Positions 7,031-15,731 of a stretch of 29,837 nt of DNA are shown here, piece after piece. The stretch covers positions 1 to 29,837 of the forward strand of contig JBKPRX010000164.1 in the NCBI GenBank assembly GCA_046734795.1, given 5' to 3'. The notes beneath the pieces were generated by a model. That model worked only from the letters and a program-made list of their open reading frames with translations. It had not been told where the DNA came from and ran no database searches. Both the position numbers and the translations under genes were made by a program. The stretch's first letter is position 1, and each line of letters starts with the position of its first letter. The DNA is from JBKPRX01 sp046734795. GTDB lineage: Bacteria; Actinomycetota; Thermoleophilia; Gaiellales; Gaiellaceae.

Positions 7031-7650
7031 TGGCCGCGCACGCACATGCCGAGCCGCTCGGCCACGGGCACGACGAGCACCACGGGCCTCCCACTCCGCA
7101 CTACTCGTCGCGTGTTACGCCGGCGATGCTCGGCATGTTCCTCTTCATCGGGTCGGAGATCATGCTCTTCGGCTCGTTCTTCACGGCGTATTTCTTCGTG
7201 CGCGTCGCGAACGGGACGCCGTGGCCGACGCCGCCCTACCACCTGCCGGTCTACGTCGCGTTCATCAACACGCTGATCCTCGTGACCTCGAGCTTCACGA
7301 TTCACTGGGCGCTCCAGTCGATCAAGCGCGGTTACCACACGGGTTTGAAGGCCGGCATGCTGCTGACGTTCTTACTCGGCCTCACGTTCTTGATCACGCA
7401 GGCACTCGAGTACTCACGAATCGGCTTCGCGCTCAAGGACGGCGGCTTCGCGACGATCTTCTTCTGCCTCACGGGCCTGCACGGAGCGCACGTCTTCGTC
7501 GGCTTGAACCTCCTCTTGTTCACGACGATCCGCGCATTCCGCGGCCACTTCAGCCCAGAACACCACTACGGAGTGGAAGTCCCCGGTATCTACTGGCACT
7601 TCGTCGACGTGATGTGGATCGTCGTTTACACGACGGTCTACATTCTCTAG
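7030..7650 (+). CDS. coxC: Cytochrome c oxidase subunit III
   Basis: A 206-residue membrane protein with about five transmembrane segments, so the five-helix form rather than the seven-helix one. Family signatures are the conserved acidic residue Glu43 in FLFIGSEIMLFGSFF, the HGAHVFVGL motif (151-159), and the C-terminal YWHFVDVMWIVVY. The N-terminus is His-rich (seven His within the first 24 residues, HAHAEPLGHGHDEHHG), which might bind metal. It starts at GTG 7030, one base inside the previous gene's stop. An upstream in-frame extension to 6172 overlaps the previous gene and is not used. Subunit III stabilises subunit I and its proton-pumping activity. Confidence 0.93.
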   Translation: MAAHAHAEPLGHGHDEHHGPPTPHYSSRVTPAMLGMFLFIGSEIMLFGSFFTAYFFVRVANGTPWPTPPYHLPVYVAFINTLILVTSSFTIHWALQSIKRGYHTGLKAGMLLTFLLGLTFLITQALEYSRIGFALKDGGFATIFFCLTGLHGAHVFVGLNLLLFTTIRAFRGHFSPEHHYGVEVPGIYWHFVDVMWIVVYTTVYIL

Positions 7651-7670
7651 CTGCGGGGAAAGCAGGTCGC

Positions 7671-8312
7671 ATGCGAAATCCGCTGCGCAGCGAGGCGGAG
7701 ATGTATCGATTCTTGCTGCTCACGATCGCGTACTTCGCCGCGATCGCCGCTGCGAGTCTCATCTTCGGCAAGTGGGTGGGTCTTGCGGTCTTTATCGTCG
7801 CAACCGTTGCCGGTGTTGTGTGGTTCCTTCGTGCGCCAGGTGACGGCCCGCCGCCACCGACTGTGCCAACGCGACCCGGCGACGACCTGCGTCGCATTCT
7901 CGTCATCGCGAACGAGACGGTCGGCGGCGCGACCCTCCGCGAGCTCCTCGCCGAGCGCGCAAACGAGCGGACGGAGGTGCTCGTCATTTCGCCCGCACTG
8001 AACACGCCGCTTCGCCACTGGGTCTCAGACGAGGACGGAGCGAGATCCGACGCGCAGCAGCGCCTCGAGCACAGCCTTCGCCGTCTTCAGGACGCGGGCG
8101 TAAACGCCCGCGGCGAGGTCGGCGACGCCGAACCACTGCAGGCGATCGAGGACGCGCTGCGGAAGTTCGGCGCCGACGAGATCGTGATCTCGACGCACCC
8201 GCCGGGCCGCTCGAACTGGCTCGAGCAAGGACTGGTCGAGCGAGCGCAGGAGCGATTCGCGGTGCCAATCCATCACGTGATCGCGACCGGCGAGCCTGCC
8301 CAGGCGGATTGA
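7671..8312 (+). CDS. Membrane-anchored Usp-like domain protein
   Basis: A 213-residue protein. Two hydrophobic segments (about 12-32 and 34-52) form an N-terminal membrane hairpin, then a Pro-rich linker (GDGPPPPTVPTRPG) leads to one copy of the same domain found twice in the gene at 6191-7030. It has RRILVIANETVGG, an Arg/Gln-rich helix, and DEIVISTHPPGRSNWLEQ followed by a final strand (IHHVIAT). The conserved SGWLRR of the soluble copies is SNWLEQ here. It is the last gene of the oxidase operon, 20 bases after coxC, with GGGGAAAGCAGG upstream of the ATG. The third copy fixed to the membrane next to the oxidase suggests interaction with the complex, which is inference. Confidence 0.78.
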   Translation: MRNPLRSEAEMYRFLLLTIAYFAAIAAASLIFGKWVGLAVFIVATVAGVVWFLRAPGDGPPPPTVPTRPGDDLRRILVIANETVGGATLRELLAERANERTEVLVISPALNTPLRHWVSDEDGARSDAQQRLEHSLRRLQDAGVNARGEVGDAEPLQAIEDALRKFGADEIVISTHPPGRSNWLEQGLVERAQERFAVPIHHVIATGEPAQAD

Positions 8313-8316
8313 GCGA

Positions 8317-8340
8317 GACCCGGCTCGAGCCGACGGGGTC
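8317..8340 (+). terminator. Possible terminator hairpin after the cox operon
   Basis: GACCC and GGGTC pair around an inner palindrome GGCTCGAGCC and a short bulge, starting 5 bases after the last gene of the oxidase operon. No T-run follows directly, so termination by this element is only a suggestion. Confidence 0.3.
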
Positions 8341-8375
8341 GTTGATTGGGCGAACGGTGTGCCGGAGAGCTATAG

Positions 8376-8444
8376 CGGTGTACCCCTACATCACGTGTCG
8401 ACGCCCGTCCCACCGGGGTTTGCGCCTGATGTAGGTGTACACCG
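8376..8444. repeat. Near-perfect 18-base inverted repeat, 33-base spacer
   Basis: The left arm CGGTGTACCCCTACATCA (8376-8393) and right arm TGATGTAGGTGTACACCG (8427-8444) are inverted repeats matching at 17 of 18 positions. The right arm contains the perfect palindrome GGTGTACACC (8434-8443). It lies between two convergent operons. It could be a large stem-loop ending both transcripts, a pair of protein-binding sites, or the ends of a tiny decayed mobile element. Confidence 0.6.
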
Positions 8445-8515
8445 GCGGAAGTTCTGAGACACGAGCCGTAGCACCCTGAACGGCCACGGCTCGGACGACT
8501 GCAGCGGCCTAGCTG

Positions 8516-9139
8516 TTACTTCTTGCCGGCGACCGTGGCGACGTACTTGGAGACGGCTTCGATCTGAGCGTCGGTGAGGCGGCCCTTGAACGCCGGCATA
8601 ACACCGCCGCCGTTCTCGACTTGCCGCTTGACCCGGGCGAGAGTCAGCTGGAGCTGATCGAGGTTCGGGCCGATAGTTCCATTGGTTCCGGCGTCGGCGA
8701 GGGTGTGGCAGCTCGCGCACTGTGACTTGAAGATCGTCTTGCCGTCGGTACTCGACGTCGCCTCTGCCTTCGCTTCAGGGCCCTTCTGACCGGCAACGGC
8801 GGCGACGTAGCCCGCGACGTCGATCGCGTCCTGACCCTTGACGAGATTCGACGGCATCGGCGGCGAAGGCTCGCGGATCTGAATCAGCACGAGGTTCTTG
8901 ATGGAGCTCTCTTTGATCCCTTGCTGCTTGTCGCTCCCGAAGGCGGCGTCGAGGTTCGGGCCGATGGTGCTGCTCGTGCCGGCGTCGGCGAGCGAGTGGC
9001 ACCCACCGCACTTCGCGGTGAAGAGCTTCGCGCCGTTCGCAGGATCGCCCGGGCCCGAGGCGATGCCGCCGGTGCCGCACCCACCGAGAAGAGCGGCGGT
9101 GAAGAGCGCGACAGGGAGGAGAGTCGCGAGCTTGCGCAC
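8516..9139 (-). CDS. Diheme cytochrome c lipoprotein
   Basis: A 207-residue exported protein. The signal sequence ends in a lipobox (LLGGC, Cys21), so it is probably lipid-anchored on the outer face of the membrane. Two class I cytochrome c domains follow: CGGCH (44-48) with Met95 in PPMP as probable distal ligand, and CASCH (141-145) with Met181 in GVMPAF. The domains are internal duplicates (CHSLADAGTSSTIGPNLD versus CHTLADAGTNGTIGPNLD). The start is GTG, directly abutting the stop of the STAS gene. It may carry electrons to the caa3 oxidase encoded convergently. The partner is inferred; the heme sites are seen. Confidence 0.92.
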   Translation of the reverse strand: MRKLATLLPVALFTAALLGGCGTGGIASGPGDPANGAKLFTAKCGGCHSLADAGTSSTIGPNLDAAFGSDKQQGIKESSIKNLVLIQIREPSPPMPSNLVKGQDAIDVAGYVAAVAGQKGPEAKAEATSSTDGKTIFKSQCASCHTLADAGTNGTIGPNLDQLQLTLARVKRQVENGGGVMPAFKGRLTDAQIEAVSKYVATVAGKK

Positions 9140-9508
9140 TTAAGCGGGCGGTTCGCTCCCCGTCGTCCCGAGCTTGGCGACGGCATCCTCGCGATTCGGA
9201 TAGATCGTGAAGACGCGGTCGAGACCCGTGATCTCGAAGATCTTCGTGATGTTGCGGTCGCTGCACACGAGCGAGAGCTGCCCTTCGCTCGACCGGAGCC
9301 GCTTGACGCCGCCGACGAGGACGCCGAGCGTCGTCGAGTCGATGAACGTCGTATTCGTGAAGTCGACGATCACCTCTTTGCCTCCGTCGCCGATCACGTC
9401 GAGCAGCTGCTGCTTGAACTCCGGTGCGGTGTACAGGTCGACCTCTCCGGTCAAGGAGATCACGTACGCGCCCTCGCCGAGCTGCTCCGTTTGTATGTCG
9501 AAGTTCAT
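9140..9508 (-). CDS. STAS-domain anti-anti-sigma factor
   Basis: A 122-residue protein of the SpoIIAA/RsbV type. The domain covers residues 1-110, with the strand VISLTGEVDLYTAPEF and the phosphorylation loop VDFTNTTFIDSTTLGVLV, where Ser58 is the expected phosphoserine. Proteins of this family bind an anti-sigma kinase when unphosphorylated and so release a sigma factor. No kinase, phosphatase or sigma gene lies in the window, so its partner must be elsewhere. A Shine-Dalgarno sequence (GGGGGAG) precedes the ATG. It is co-directional with the cytochrome gene (no gap) and the TPR gene (33-base gap). Confidence 0.93.
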   Translation of the reverse strand: MNFDIQTEQLGEGAYVISLTGEVDLYTAPEFKQQLLDVIGDGGKEVIVDFTNTTFIDSTTLGVLVGGVKRLRSSEGQLSLVCSDRNITKIFEITGLDRVFTIYPNREDAVAKLGTTGSEPPA

Positions 9509-9541
9509 CCCACTCCCCCGGGCCGATTGACGCGCGGGAGT

Positions 9542-10429
9542 CTACCCAGCCGCCTGCCCCTGCAACTTGCGAAGCTGCTTGATCCGAGCTTTCGCGTCGG
9601 CGGCCTGGGACGGGTCGAGGGCCGCCACCTTCTCGTACGCCGCGATCGCCGGTGCGAGGAACGACGAGTCACCGAGCTGCTGGTACGCGGTCAGCGCAGC
9701 CGCCACGATGTTGTTCTGGGCGTCGACGTTGCGAGGCTGGAGCTTCGCGGCTTTCTTGAACGTCGCGATCGCGTTCTTGTAGCCGGTCGTGATGGTTGCG
9801 GCGGCTGACTGGAGCGCCGACTGCTCCTCGGTCGCGTTCGATTGGAGCTCCTGCACGAGGGGGTCCGAGCCCACCGCGAGCTTCCCGGTCGGGTTGAAGG
9901 GCTGGTAGGTGGACTGCTGCAACGCGAGCAAGCGCTGCTGGTGCTGCGCAGCGGCTGTGAGGTCGTCGCCCGCTTGCTGAAGCTGCAGCTGGCCAAGCCG
10001 ATCGAGACCCGCTCCGTCCTTCGGCTTCAGGGTCGTGTACCGCGACCAAGCGAAGATCGCGTCCTGAACCCGGCCCTTGCTCTCGTAGGCGGTCGCGAGC
10101 TCCTTCCAAGCCTGCGCCTGAGCCGGGTGCTCGAGCGTCGCCTTCAACGACTTCGAGATCGACGGGCCGTTGGAGCCGCTGTGGAAGATGCCGTTGAAGA
10201 GCTGGTCGAGGCCGCCCTGGCCGGAGCCGACTCCGAGGAACGCGAACGTGATTGCGAACAGCACGGCGAGGAGGACGTAAGCCCACTTCGCGGAGCGGCG
10301 GATCCGAGAGAAGAAGAGGCCCTGCTCGGCCTTGCTCAGCTGCCGGCGCCCGCGAGGGGCGTTGGCGCGCTGTTCGCGGCGAGCATCTTCTCGCGCGCGC
10401 TTGCCGCCCTTAGCCGCAGCTCGTGCCAT
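9542..10429 (-). CDS. Membrane-anchored TPR-like protein
   Basis: A 295-residue protein. The first 48 residues are strongly basic (Arg/Lys/Ala-rich, cytoplasmic), residues 49-68 form one transmembrane helix (WAYVLLAVLFAITFAFLGVG), and the rest is outside the membrane with TPR-like helical repeats. Examples are AQAWKELATAYESKGRVQDAIFAWSRYTTLKP and AIAAYEKVAALDPSQAADAKARI. The start is supported by AGGAGG 6 bases upstream, although it places the first 94 bases inside the end of the amidohydrolase gene. It may be a scaffold for assembly of envelope or respiratory proteins, judging only from its place between tat and cytochrome genes. No specific family is recognised. Confidence 0.8.
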   Translation of the reverse strand: MARAAAKGGKRAREDARREQRANAPRGRRQLSKAEQGLFFSRIRRSAKWAYVLLAVLFAITFAFLGVGSGQGGLDQLFNGIFHSGSNGPSISKSLKATLEHPAQAQAWKELATAYESKGRVQDAIFAWSRYTTLKPKDGAGLDRLGQLQLQQAGDDLTAAAQHQQRLLALQQSTYQPFNPTGKLAVGSDPLVQELQSNATEEQSALQSAAATITTGYKNAIATFKKAAKLQPRNVDAQNNIVAAALTAYQQLGDSSFLAPAIAAYEKVAALDPSQAADAKARIKQLRKLQGQAAG

Positions 10430-11655
10430 TCGAATCCTCCTCTCTCATATCGCTCCTCGCCTCCGACGAATGTCGCGAGTACCCGTTCGGGGCTGCCTCC
10501 GAAGACGACCGCCGCTGCCGGATCCTCAACCGGATGGTACGGGGACCCCGCAAGTGAGACGACCGCGACGTCGGCTCGTTTGCCCACGGTTAGAGATCCG
10601 ACCTCGGCCTCCAGGCCGAGCGCACCGGCTGAACCGAGTGTCGCGAGTTCGAGAGCTTCGGTGGCCGTCAGCGCATCGGGGCGCCCCTCTCTGGCTCGAG
10701 CGGCGAGGACCGCCGCGCGAAGCTCGTCGAAGAAATCGAACGATGGCGCCGAAGCCGGGCTATCGGTTCCGAGCCCGACGCGAACCCCGCCGTCGAGAAG
10801 CGCTCGGAGCGGCGCGATCCCGCAACCCATCGCAGCATTCGAACGCGGGCAATGGGCGACCGCGACGTCGTGTGAGGCGAGCATCCGAATCTCCTCGTCG
10901 TCGACGACTGTGCAGTGCGCTGCGACGAAGCGCGACGAGAGCAGCCCCTCGGCTGCAAGTGCCCGCGGGCCGCTCGACCCGAGCGGCTCGACGAGCCAAG
11001 GAATGCCCTCCCACGGACCGCCTCCGCTCTGGAGATACCGAAGCTCCGACTCGCTCTCGGAAAAATGCGTGGCGATCGGCAGCTCGAGCTCGACAGCGGC
11101 CCGGTAGCCCTCGAGCCCGACGCTGTAGGGCGCGTGCGGTGAGACGCCGATGCGAAGGCCCGCTTCGGTTGCCGGCGCAGCCCGCTCGAGAAGCTCAGCG
11201 AATCGCGCGCGCACCTGATCTCGATCCGAACCGAAGACCTCGAGGTAGACGATCCCGTGCAGGCCGAGCTCCGCGGCTGCAAGCGCGGCCGCGCCGCTGA
11301 AGCTGCAGTCACCGACAGTCGTCACGCCGGACGCAAGACACTCCGCCGCGCCGAGACGCGCGATGTCGAGCTGCTCGTCGAAGTCGAGCCGGAACTTGCG
11401 CTGAGCGTGCTGTGCGATCCAGACGGCGAAGTCGGCCTCGCCGTCGCCGAAGCCCGCGTAGGTCGCGTACTCGAGATGGGTATGCGCGTTGACGAATCCC
11501 GGGACGATCACAGCGTCGTCGTAACGTGTGCTTTCGCCGATATCCGCTGCGGCACCGACCGCCGCGATCCGTCCGTCCTCGATCGCGACTGCACCTTCTG
11601 CAATCGGTGGGCCGTCGATCGGCAGCACCCAGTCGGCGGACAGAACGCGGCGCAT
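10336..11655 (-). CDS. Amidohydrolase, ATZ/TRZ-type deaminase
   Basis: A 439-residue metal-dependent hydrolase with a TIM-barrel core. The ligands are complete: His58 and His60 (NAHTHLEY), His197 with the catalytic-type Glu200 (HFSES), His247 (AHCT) and Asp298 (GTDSPAS). The N- and C-terminal strands make the usual small beta-domain, ending near VVFGGSPERVLATFVGG. This subgroup includes S-adenosylhomocysteine, methylthioadenosine and aminofutalosine deaminases; the last acts in futalosine menaquinone synthesis, which would suit a respiratory setting, but the substrate cannot be fixed from sequence alone. The ATG at 11655 lies 8 bases after the tatC stop. The last 31 residues (409-439) are read through the start of the TPR gene and look unconstrained. 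Confidence 0.88.
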   Translation of the reverse strand: MRRVLSADWVLPIDGPPIAEGAVAIEDGRIAAVGAAADIGESTRYDDAVIVPGFVNAHTHLEYATYAGFGDGEADFAVWIAQHAQRKFRLDFDEQLDIARLGAAECLASGVTTVGDCSFSGAAALAAAELGLHGIVYLEVFGSDRDQVRARFAELLERAAPATEAGLRIGVSPHAPYSVGLEGYRAAVELELPIATHFSESESELRYLQSGGGPWEGIPWLVEPLGSSGPRALAAEGLLSSRFVAAHCTVVDDEEIRMLASHDVAVAHCPRSNAAMGCGIAPLRALLDGGVRVGLGTDSPASAPSFDFFDELRAAVLAARAREGRPDALTATEALELATLGSAGALGLEAEVGSLTVGKRADVAVVSLAGSPYHPVEDPAAAVVFGGSPERVLATFVGGEERYERGGFEWHELRLRAASAREKMLAANSAPTPLAGAGS

Positions 11656-11663
11656 GCGGCGCG

Positions 11664-12437
11664 CTAGTCCGAAGCCGCCGAGACGGGATCGCCGACCTCG
11701 CTCGGATTCCGTCGCTCGACGAGAACCGAGAGCCAGATCGAAAGCTCGAAGAGGACGAGCAGCGGAACCGTCTCGATCGTCGTCGTGATCGGATCGATCC
11801 CCGGCAGCGCAACGGCAACGCACGCGACGATGAAGTAGCCGAGGCGGCGGTTCTTCCGCAGCTTCTTGCTCGTGAGGATCCCGAGCCACACGAGCCCGAG
11901 GACGAAGATCGGCAACTCGAACACGATCCCCATCGCGAACATCACCATCGTCGCGAACGAGTAGTAGTCGCGCGCGCGAAGCTGGATCGCAAACAGGTCC
12001 TTGTCGAAGTTCGTGAGGTAATGCACGGCCGCGGGGAGCGCGACGTAATACCCGAAGACGACGCCGGCGGCGAGGAGCGCGGATGCGAAGAGGACGAGCC
12101 AGCGCACGGGTCGCTCGTGCCGCTCTTCGACCGCGGGAGCGAAGAACGACCATGCCTGCCAGAGGACGATCGGAAGCGCGATCAAGAGCGCCGCCCAGAA
12201 GCTGACCCAGAGCGCCGTCATTAACGGCTCCGCCGGACTCAGCGTCAGCGGCTTCTCGATGTGCTCGGGCAGCGGCTTGTTCAGCAGATGCAGCAGTCGC
12301 TTGTGAAACGCGAACGTCACGATGAACGCAACAGCGAGCGCGCCAAGACAGAAGAACAGCCGGTGGCGGAGCTCCTCGAGGTGCTCGACGAGCGTCGCCT
12401 CCTCGCCGTAGCGAAGGCGCCGCGGTACGAGTCTCAT
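11664..12437 (-). CDS. tatC: Sec-independent translocase TatC
   Basis: A 257-residue membrane protein with six predicted transmembrane segments. It is the receptor of the twin-arginine pathway, which exports folded, often cofactor-bearing proteins. Family features are the N-terminal EHLEELRHRL (residues 18-27), a cytoplasmic or periplasmic loop with PAEPLMTALWVSFWAAL, and FELPIFVLGLVWLGI before the fifth segment. It starts 3 bases after the tatA stop. No tatB is present, as is common where TatA serves both roles. Its neighbours (cytochromes, oxidase) fit demand for export of redox proteins. Confidence 0.96.
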   Translation of the reverse strand: MRLVPRRLRYGEEATLVEHLEELRHRLFFCLGALAVAFIVTFAFHKRLLHLLNKPLPEHIEKPLTLSPAEPLMTALWVSFWAALLIALPIVLWQAWSFFAPAVEERHERPVRWLVLFASALLAAGVVFGYYVALPAAVHYLTNFDKDLFAIQLRARDYYSFATMVMFAMGIVFELPIFVLGLVWLGILTSKKLRKNRRLGYFIVACVAVALPGIDPITTTIETVPLLVLFELSIWLSVLVERRNPSEVGDPVSAASD

Positions 12438-12440
12438 CGC

Positions 12441-12659
12441 CTAGAGAATTTCGTGCTCGCGCGTGGAGGCGGCGCTCGGCGGGACGTCGCTCTCGACGGG
12501 CAGCTCGCGCGGCTCGCGATCCTTGCCCGAGACCGAGTCCTTGAACTCGCGCATCCCCGTCCCGAGCGAGCGACCGATCTCCGGCAACCGCTTCGCCCCG
12601 AAGAGGAGCAACGCGAGGAGCAGAAGGCCGACGATCTCGAGTGGGCCGATATTCGGCAT
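12441..12659 (-). CDS. tatA: Sec-independent translocase TatA
   Basis: A 72-residue protein with a short N-terminal transmembrane helix (IGPLEIVGLLLLALLLF), the conserved hinge FGAKRLPEIGRSLG (residues 20-33), an amphipathic helix, and an acidic, disordered tail. This is the pore-forming or membrane-thinning partner of TatC. No Shine-Dalgarno sequence is near the ATG. A TACCAT element 6 bases upstream (12666-12671 on the minus strand) suggests a leaderless transcript. It heads the six-gene minus-strand run and is divergent from the SUF operon. Confidence 0.95.
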   Translation of the reverse strand: MPNIGPLEIVGLLLLALLLFGAKRLPEIGRSLGTGMREFKDSVSGKDREPRELPVESDVPPSAASTREHEIL

Positions 12660-12783
12660 ATGCCGATGGTAGCTGCTTTCCGAGTTCGGGTCTTCTGCAA
12701 TTCGTAGAGGGAGGGACCGCTAGACTGGGTGTCACGAACCGAGCCGCAAACGGCGTTGTCAAGGCAGGTTCGACCTCACGAAG
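12660..12783. promoter_or_regulatory. Divergent promoter region, tatA and sufC
   Basis: The 124 bases separate the two divergent operons. On the minus strand TACCAT (12671-12666) lies 6 bases before the tatA ATG. On the plus strand TAGACT (12721-12726) fits a TAnnnT -10 box and would give a sufC leader of about 50 bases. Convincing -35 hexamers are not seen for either. No obvious operator for an Fe-S-sensing repressor is recognised. Confidence 0.4.
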
Positions 12784-13565
<782 letters not shown>

Positions 13566-13566
<1 letters not shown>

Positions 13567-14984
13567 TGGCCTCGACAGAGACAGAAGTCGTCCAGGGAAT
13601 CGGCTCCGACTACGCGATCAAGTACGGCTTCCGCGTCGACGAGGACTACTTCTTCAAGTCCGGCCGCGGTCTCTCGCACGAGCTCGTCGACGCCATCTCG
13701 TCGCACAAGAACGAGCCCGACTGGATGCGCAAGTTCCGGCACAAGGCGCTCGACTACTTCAACGCGCGGCCGATTCCTCAGTGGGGCGGCGACCTGAACC
13801 AGATCGACTTCGAGAACATCTTCTACTACATCAAGCCGACCGAGAATCAGGCCGACTCGTGGGAAGACCTCCCCGCAGACATCAAGGACACGTGGGACAA
13901 GCTGGGCATCCCCGAAGCCGAGAAGAAGTACCTCGCGGGCGTCGGTGCGCAGTACGAGTCCGAGGTCGTCTACCACAAGCTCCAGGAGAACCTGACGGCG
14001 CAAGGCGTCCTGTTCCTCGACACCGACTCCGCGCTGCGCGAGCACGAGGAGCTCTTCAAGCAGTACTTCGGCACGATCATCCCGCCGAACGACAACAAGT
14101 TCGCCGCGCTGAACTCAGCAGTGTGGTCGGGCGGTTCGTTCATCTACGTACCGCCTGGCGTCCACATCGAGATGCCGCTCCAAGCCTACTTCCGCATCAA
14201 CGCGGAGAACATGGGCCAGTTCGAGCGCACGCTGATCCTCGTCGACGAAGGCGCGTATGTGCACTACGTCGAAGGCTGCACCGCACCGATCTACTCGACC
14301 GACTCGCTGCACAGCGCAGTCGTCGAGATCGTCGTCAAGAAGGGTGGCCGCTGCCGGTACACGACGATCCAGAACTGGTCGAACAACGTCTACAACCTCG
14401 TCACGAAGCGCGCCGTCGCCTACGAGGACGCGACGATGGAGTGGGTTGACGGCAACCTCGGCTCGAAGCTCACGATGAAGTACCCGGCGATCTGGCTGAT
14501 GGGTGAGCGCGCACACGGCGAGGTGCTGTCGATCGCGTTCGCGGGCTCGGGCCAGCATCAGGACGCGGGCGGCAAGGCCGTCCACGTCGCGCCGAACACG
14601 ACGTCGGTGATCACGTCCAAGTCGATCTCGAAGAACGGCGGGCGCGCCGGTTACCGCGGCTTGCTCGAGGTCGGAAAGGGCGCGGTCCGCTCGAAGTCGA
14701 AGGTCGTCTGCGACGCGCTGATCCTCGATGAGGAGTCGCGCTCCGACACGTACCCGTACATCAAGATCGACGCCGACGACGTCGACATCGGCCACGAGGC
14801 GACGGTGTCGAAGATCGGCGAGGAGCAGCTCTTCTACCTCATGTCGCGGGGCCTCTCCGAGGCCGAGGCGAGCGCGATGATCGTCAGCGGCTTCGTCGAG
14901 CCGATCACGAAGGAGCTTCCACTGGAGTACGCAGTCGAGATGAACCGGCTGATTCAGCTCCAGATGGAAGGCTCCGTCGGCTAA
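13566..14984 (+). CDS. sufB: Fe-S assembly scaffold SufB
   Basis: A 472-residue scaffold subunit that forms the SufBC2D complex, where nascent clusters are built. It shows the family regions SGGSFIYVPPGVHIEMPLQ, EGAYVHYVEGCTAP, and the conserved C-terminal core KVVCDALILDEESRSDTYP, with a conserved Cys (VVCDAL), and IGHEATVSKIGEEQLFYLMSRG. Length is normal for the family. The ATG overlaps the sufC stop (TAATG), so translation is probably coupled. Downstream, 11 bases separate it from the first of three VOC genes. Confidence 0.97.
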
Positions 14985-14995
14985 CGGAGGTTCCA

Positions 14996-15358
14996 ATGGA
15001 GATCAGCAAGCTCGACTTCGTCGCCGTGCCGTCGACCGACGCGGATCGCTTGGCGAAGTTCTACGGCGAGACACTCGGACTCAGGCGCGACGAACATGCG
15101 CAGTACGAGTTCTGGGTCGGCGAGACGTGCCTCAGCATCTGGGAGCCTGCGCGGTTCGGCTCGGAGTTCAAGCCGCAGAACAACGGCCATCTCGCACTGC
15201 ACGTCGACGACGTGGAAGCAGCGCGCAAGGATCTCGAAGGCAAGGGCGTCGAGCTCCTCGGTGACACGCTCGACACGGGCGTGTGCCACATGGCGTTCTT
15301 TCGCGACCCTGACGGCAACGACCTGATGCTCCACGGGAGGTACAAGCCGTATGAGTAG
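14996..15358 (+). CDS. VOC (glyoxalase-fold) protein 1 in the SUF operon
   Basis: A 120-residue single-domain vicinal-oxygen-chelate protein with two beta-alpha-beta-beta-beta modules (LDFVAVPSTDADRLAKFYGETLGL; HLALHVDDVEAARKDLEGKGV). Relative to canonical glyoxalase ligands, the first His is replaced by Leu (KLDFVA), Glu (SIWEP) and His (GHLALH) are present, and the usual C-terminal Glu is not at its place (DPDGNDLMLHGRY). The TGVCHMAFFRDPDGN motif with its Cys-His pair is shared by all three copies. A good Shine-Dalgarno sequence (CGGAGG) precedes the ATG. Its stop overlaps the next start by 8 bases. The substrate is unknown; its placement between sufB and sufD suggests a link to Fe-S or sulfur chemistry. 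Confidence 0.88.
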   Translation: MEISKLDFVAVPSTDADRLAKFYGETLGLRRDEHAQYEFWVGETCLSIWEPARFGSEFKPQNNGHLALHVDDVEAARKDLEGKGVELLGDTLDTGVCHMAFFRDPDGNDLMLHGRYKPYE

Positions 15359-15731
15359 CGCGCTTCACGTCGAGCACGTCGACTTCGTCTCGGTCCCCGT
15401 CACCGACGTCGAGCGTGCGGTCGCGTTCTACCGCGACACGCTCGAGCTGCCGCAGACGAACGAAGGCGCGTGGCCGGAGTTCAAGCTCGGCGACAACGCG
15501 TTTCTCTACCTCGTCGAGCCGAAGCGCTTCGGAGTCGAGAACTGGGAGCCGCATACAGCGCAGATCGCGCTGCGCGTCGCAGACGTCGCCGCAGCGAAGG
15601 AAGCGCTCGAAGCGAAGGGCGTCGAGTTCGGCGCCGAGATCTTCGACACCGGGGTCTGCCACATGGCGTTCTTCCACGATCCCGACGGCAACGCGCTCAT
15701 GTTCCATCGGAGGTACGCGCCCAGTGAGTAA
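15351..15731 (+). CDS. VOC (glyoxalase-fold) protein 2 in the SUF operon
   Basis: A 126-residue paralogue of its neighbours. The first-ligand His (VEHVDFVSV) and Glu (LYLVEP) are present, but the third position is Gln (AQIALRV) and the terminal Glu is absent (DPDGNALMFHRRY). TGVCHMAFFHDPDGN is conserved. The ATG lies inside the end of VOC 1 (ATGAGTAG), with the ribosome site GGGAGG supplied by codons of the previous gene's C-terminal HGRY. The similarity to VOC 1 and 3 along the whole length indicates tandem duplication. It could be an enzyme with altered metal binding or a binding protein. Confidence 0.88.
   Translation: MSSALHVEHVDFVSVPVTDVERAVAFYRDTLELPQTNEGAWPEFKLGDNAFLYLVEPKRFGVENWEPHTAQIALRVADVAAAKEALEAKGVEFGAEIFDTGVCHMAFFHDPDGNALMFHRRYAPSE

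Noticed and set aside
10336..12762. Single 808-codon minus-strand gene
   Set aside because: Only the part from 11655 down is the amidohydrolase. The upstream extension is a shadow of tatC and tatA, which have clear family matches in another frame.
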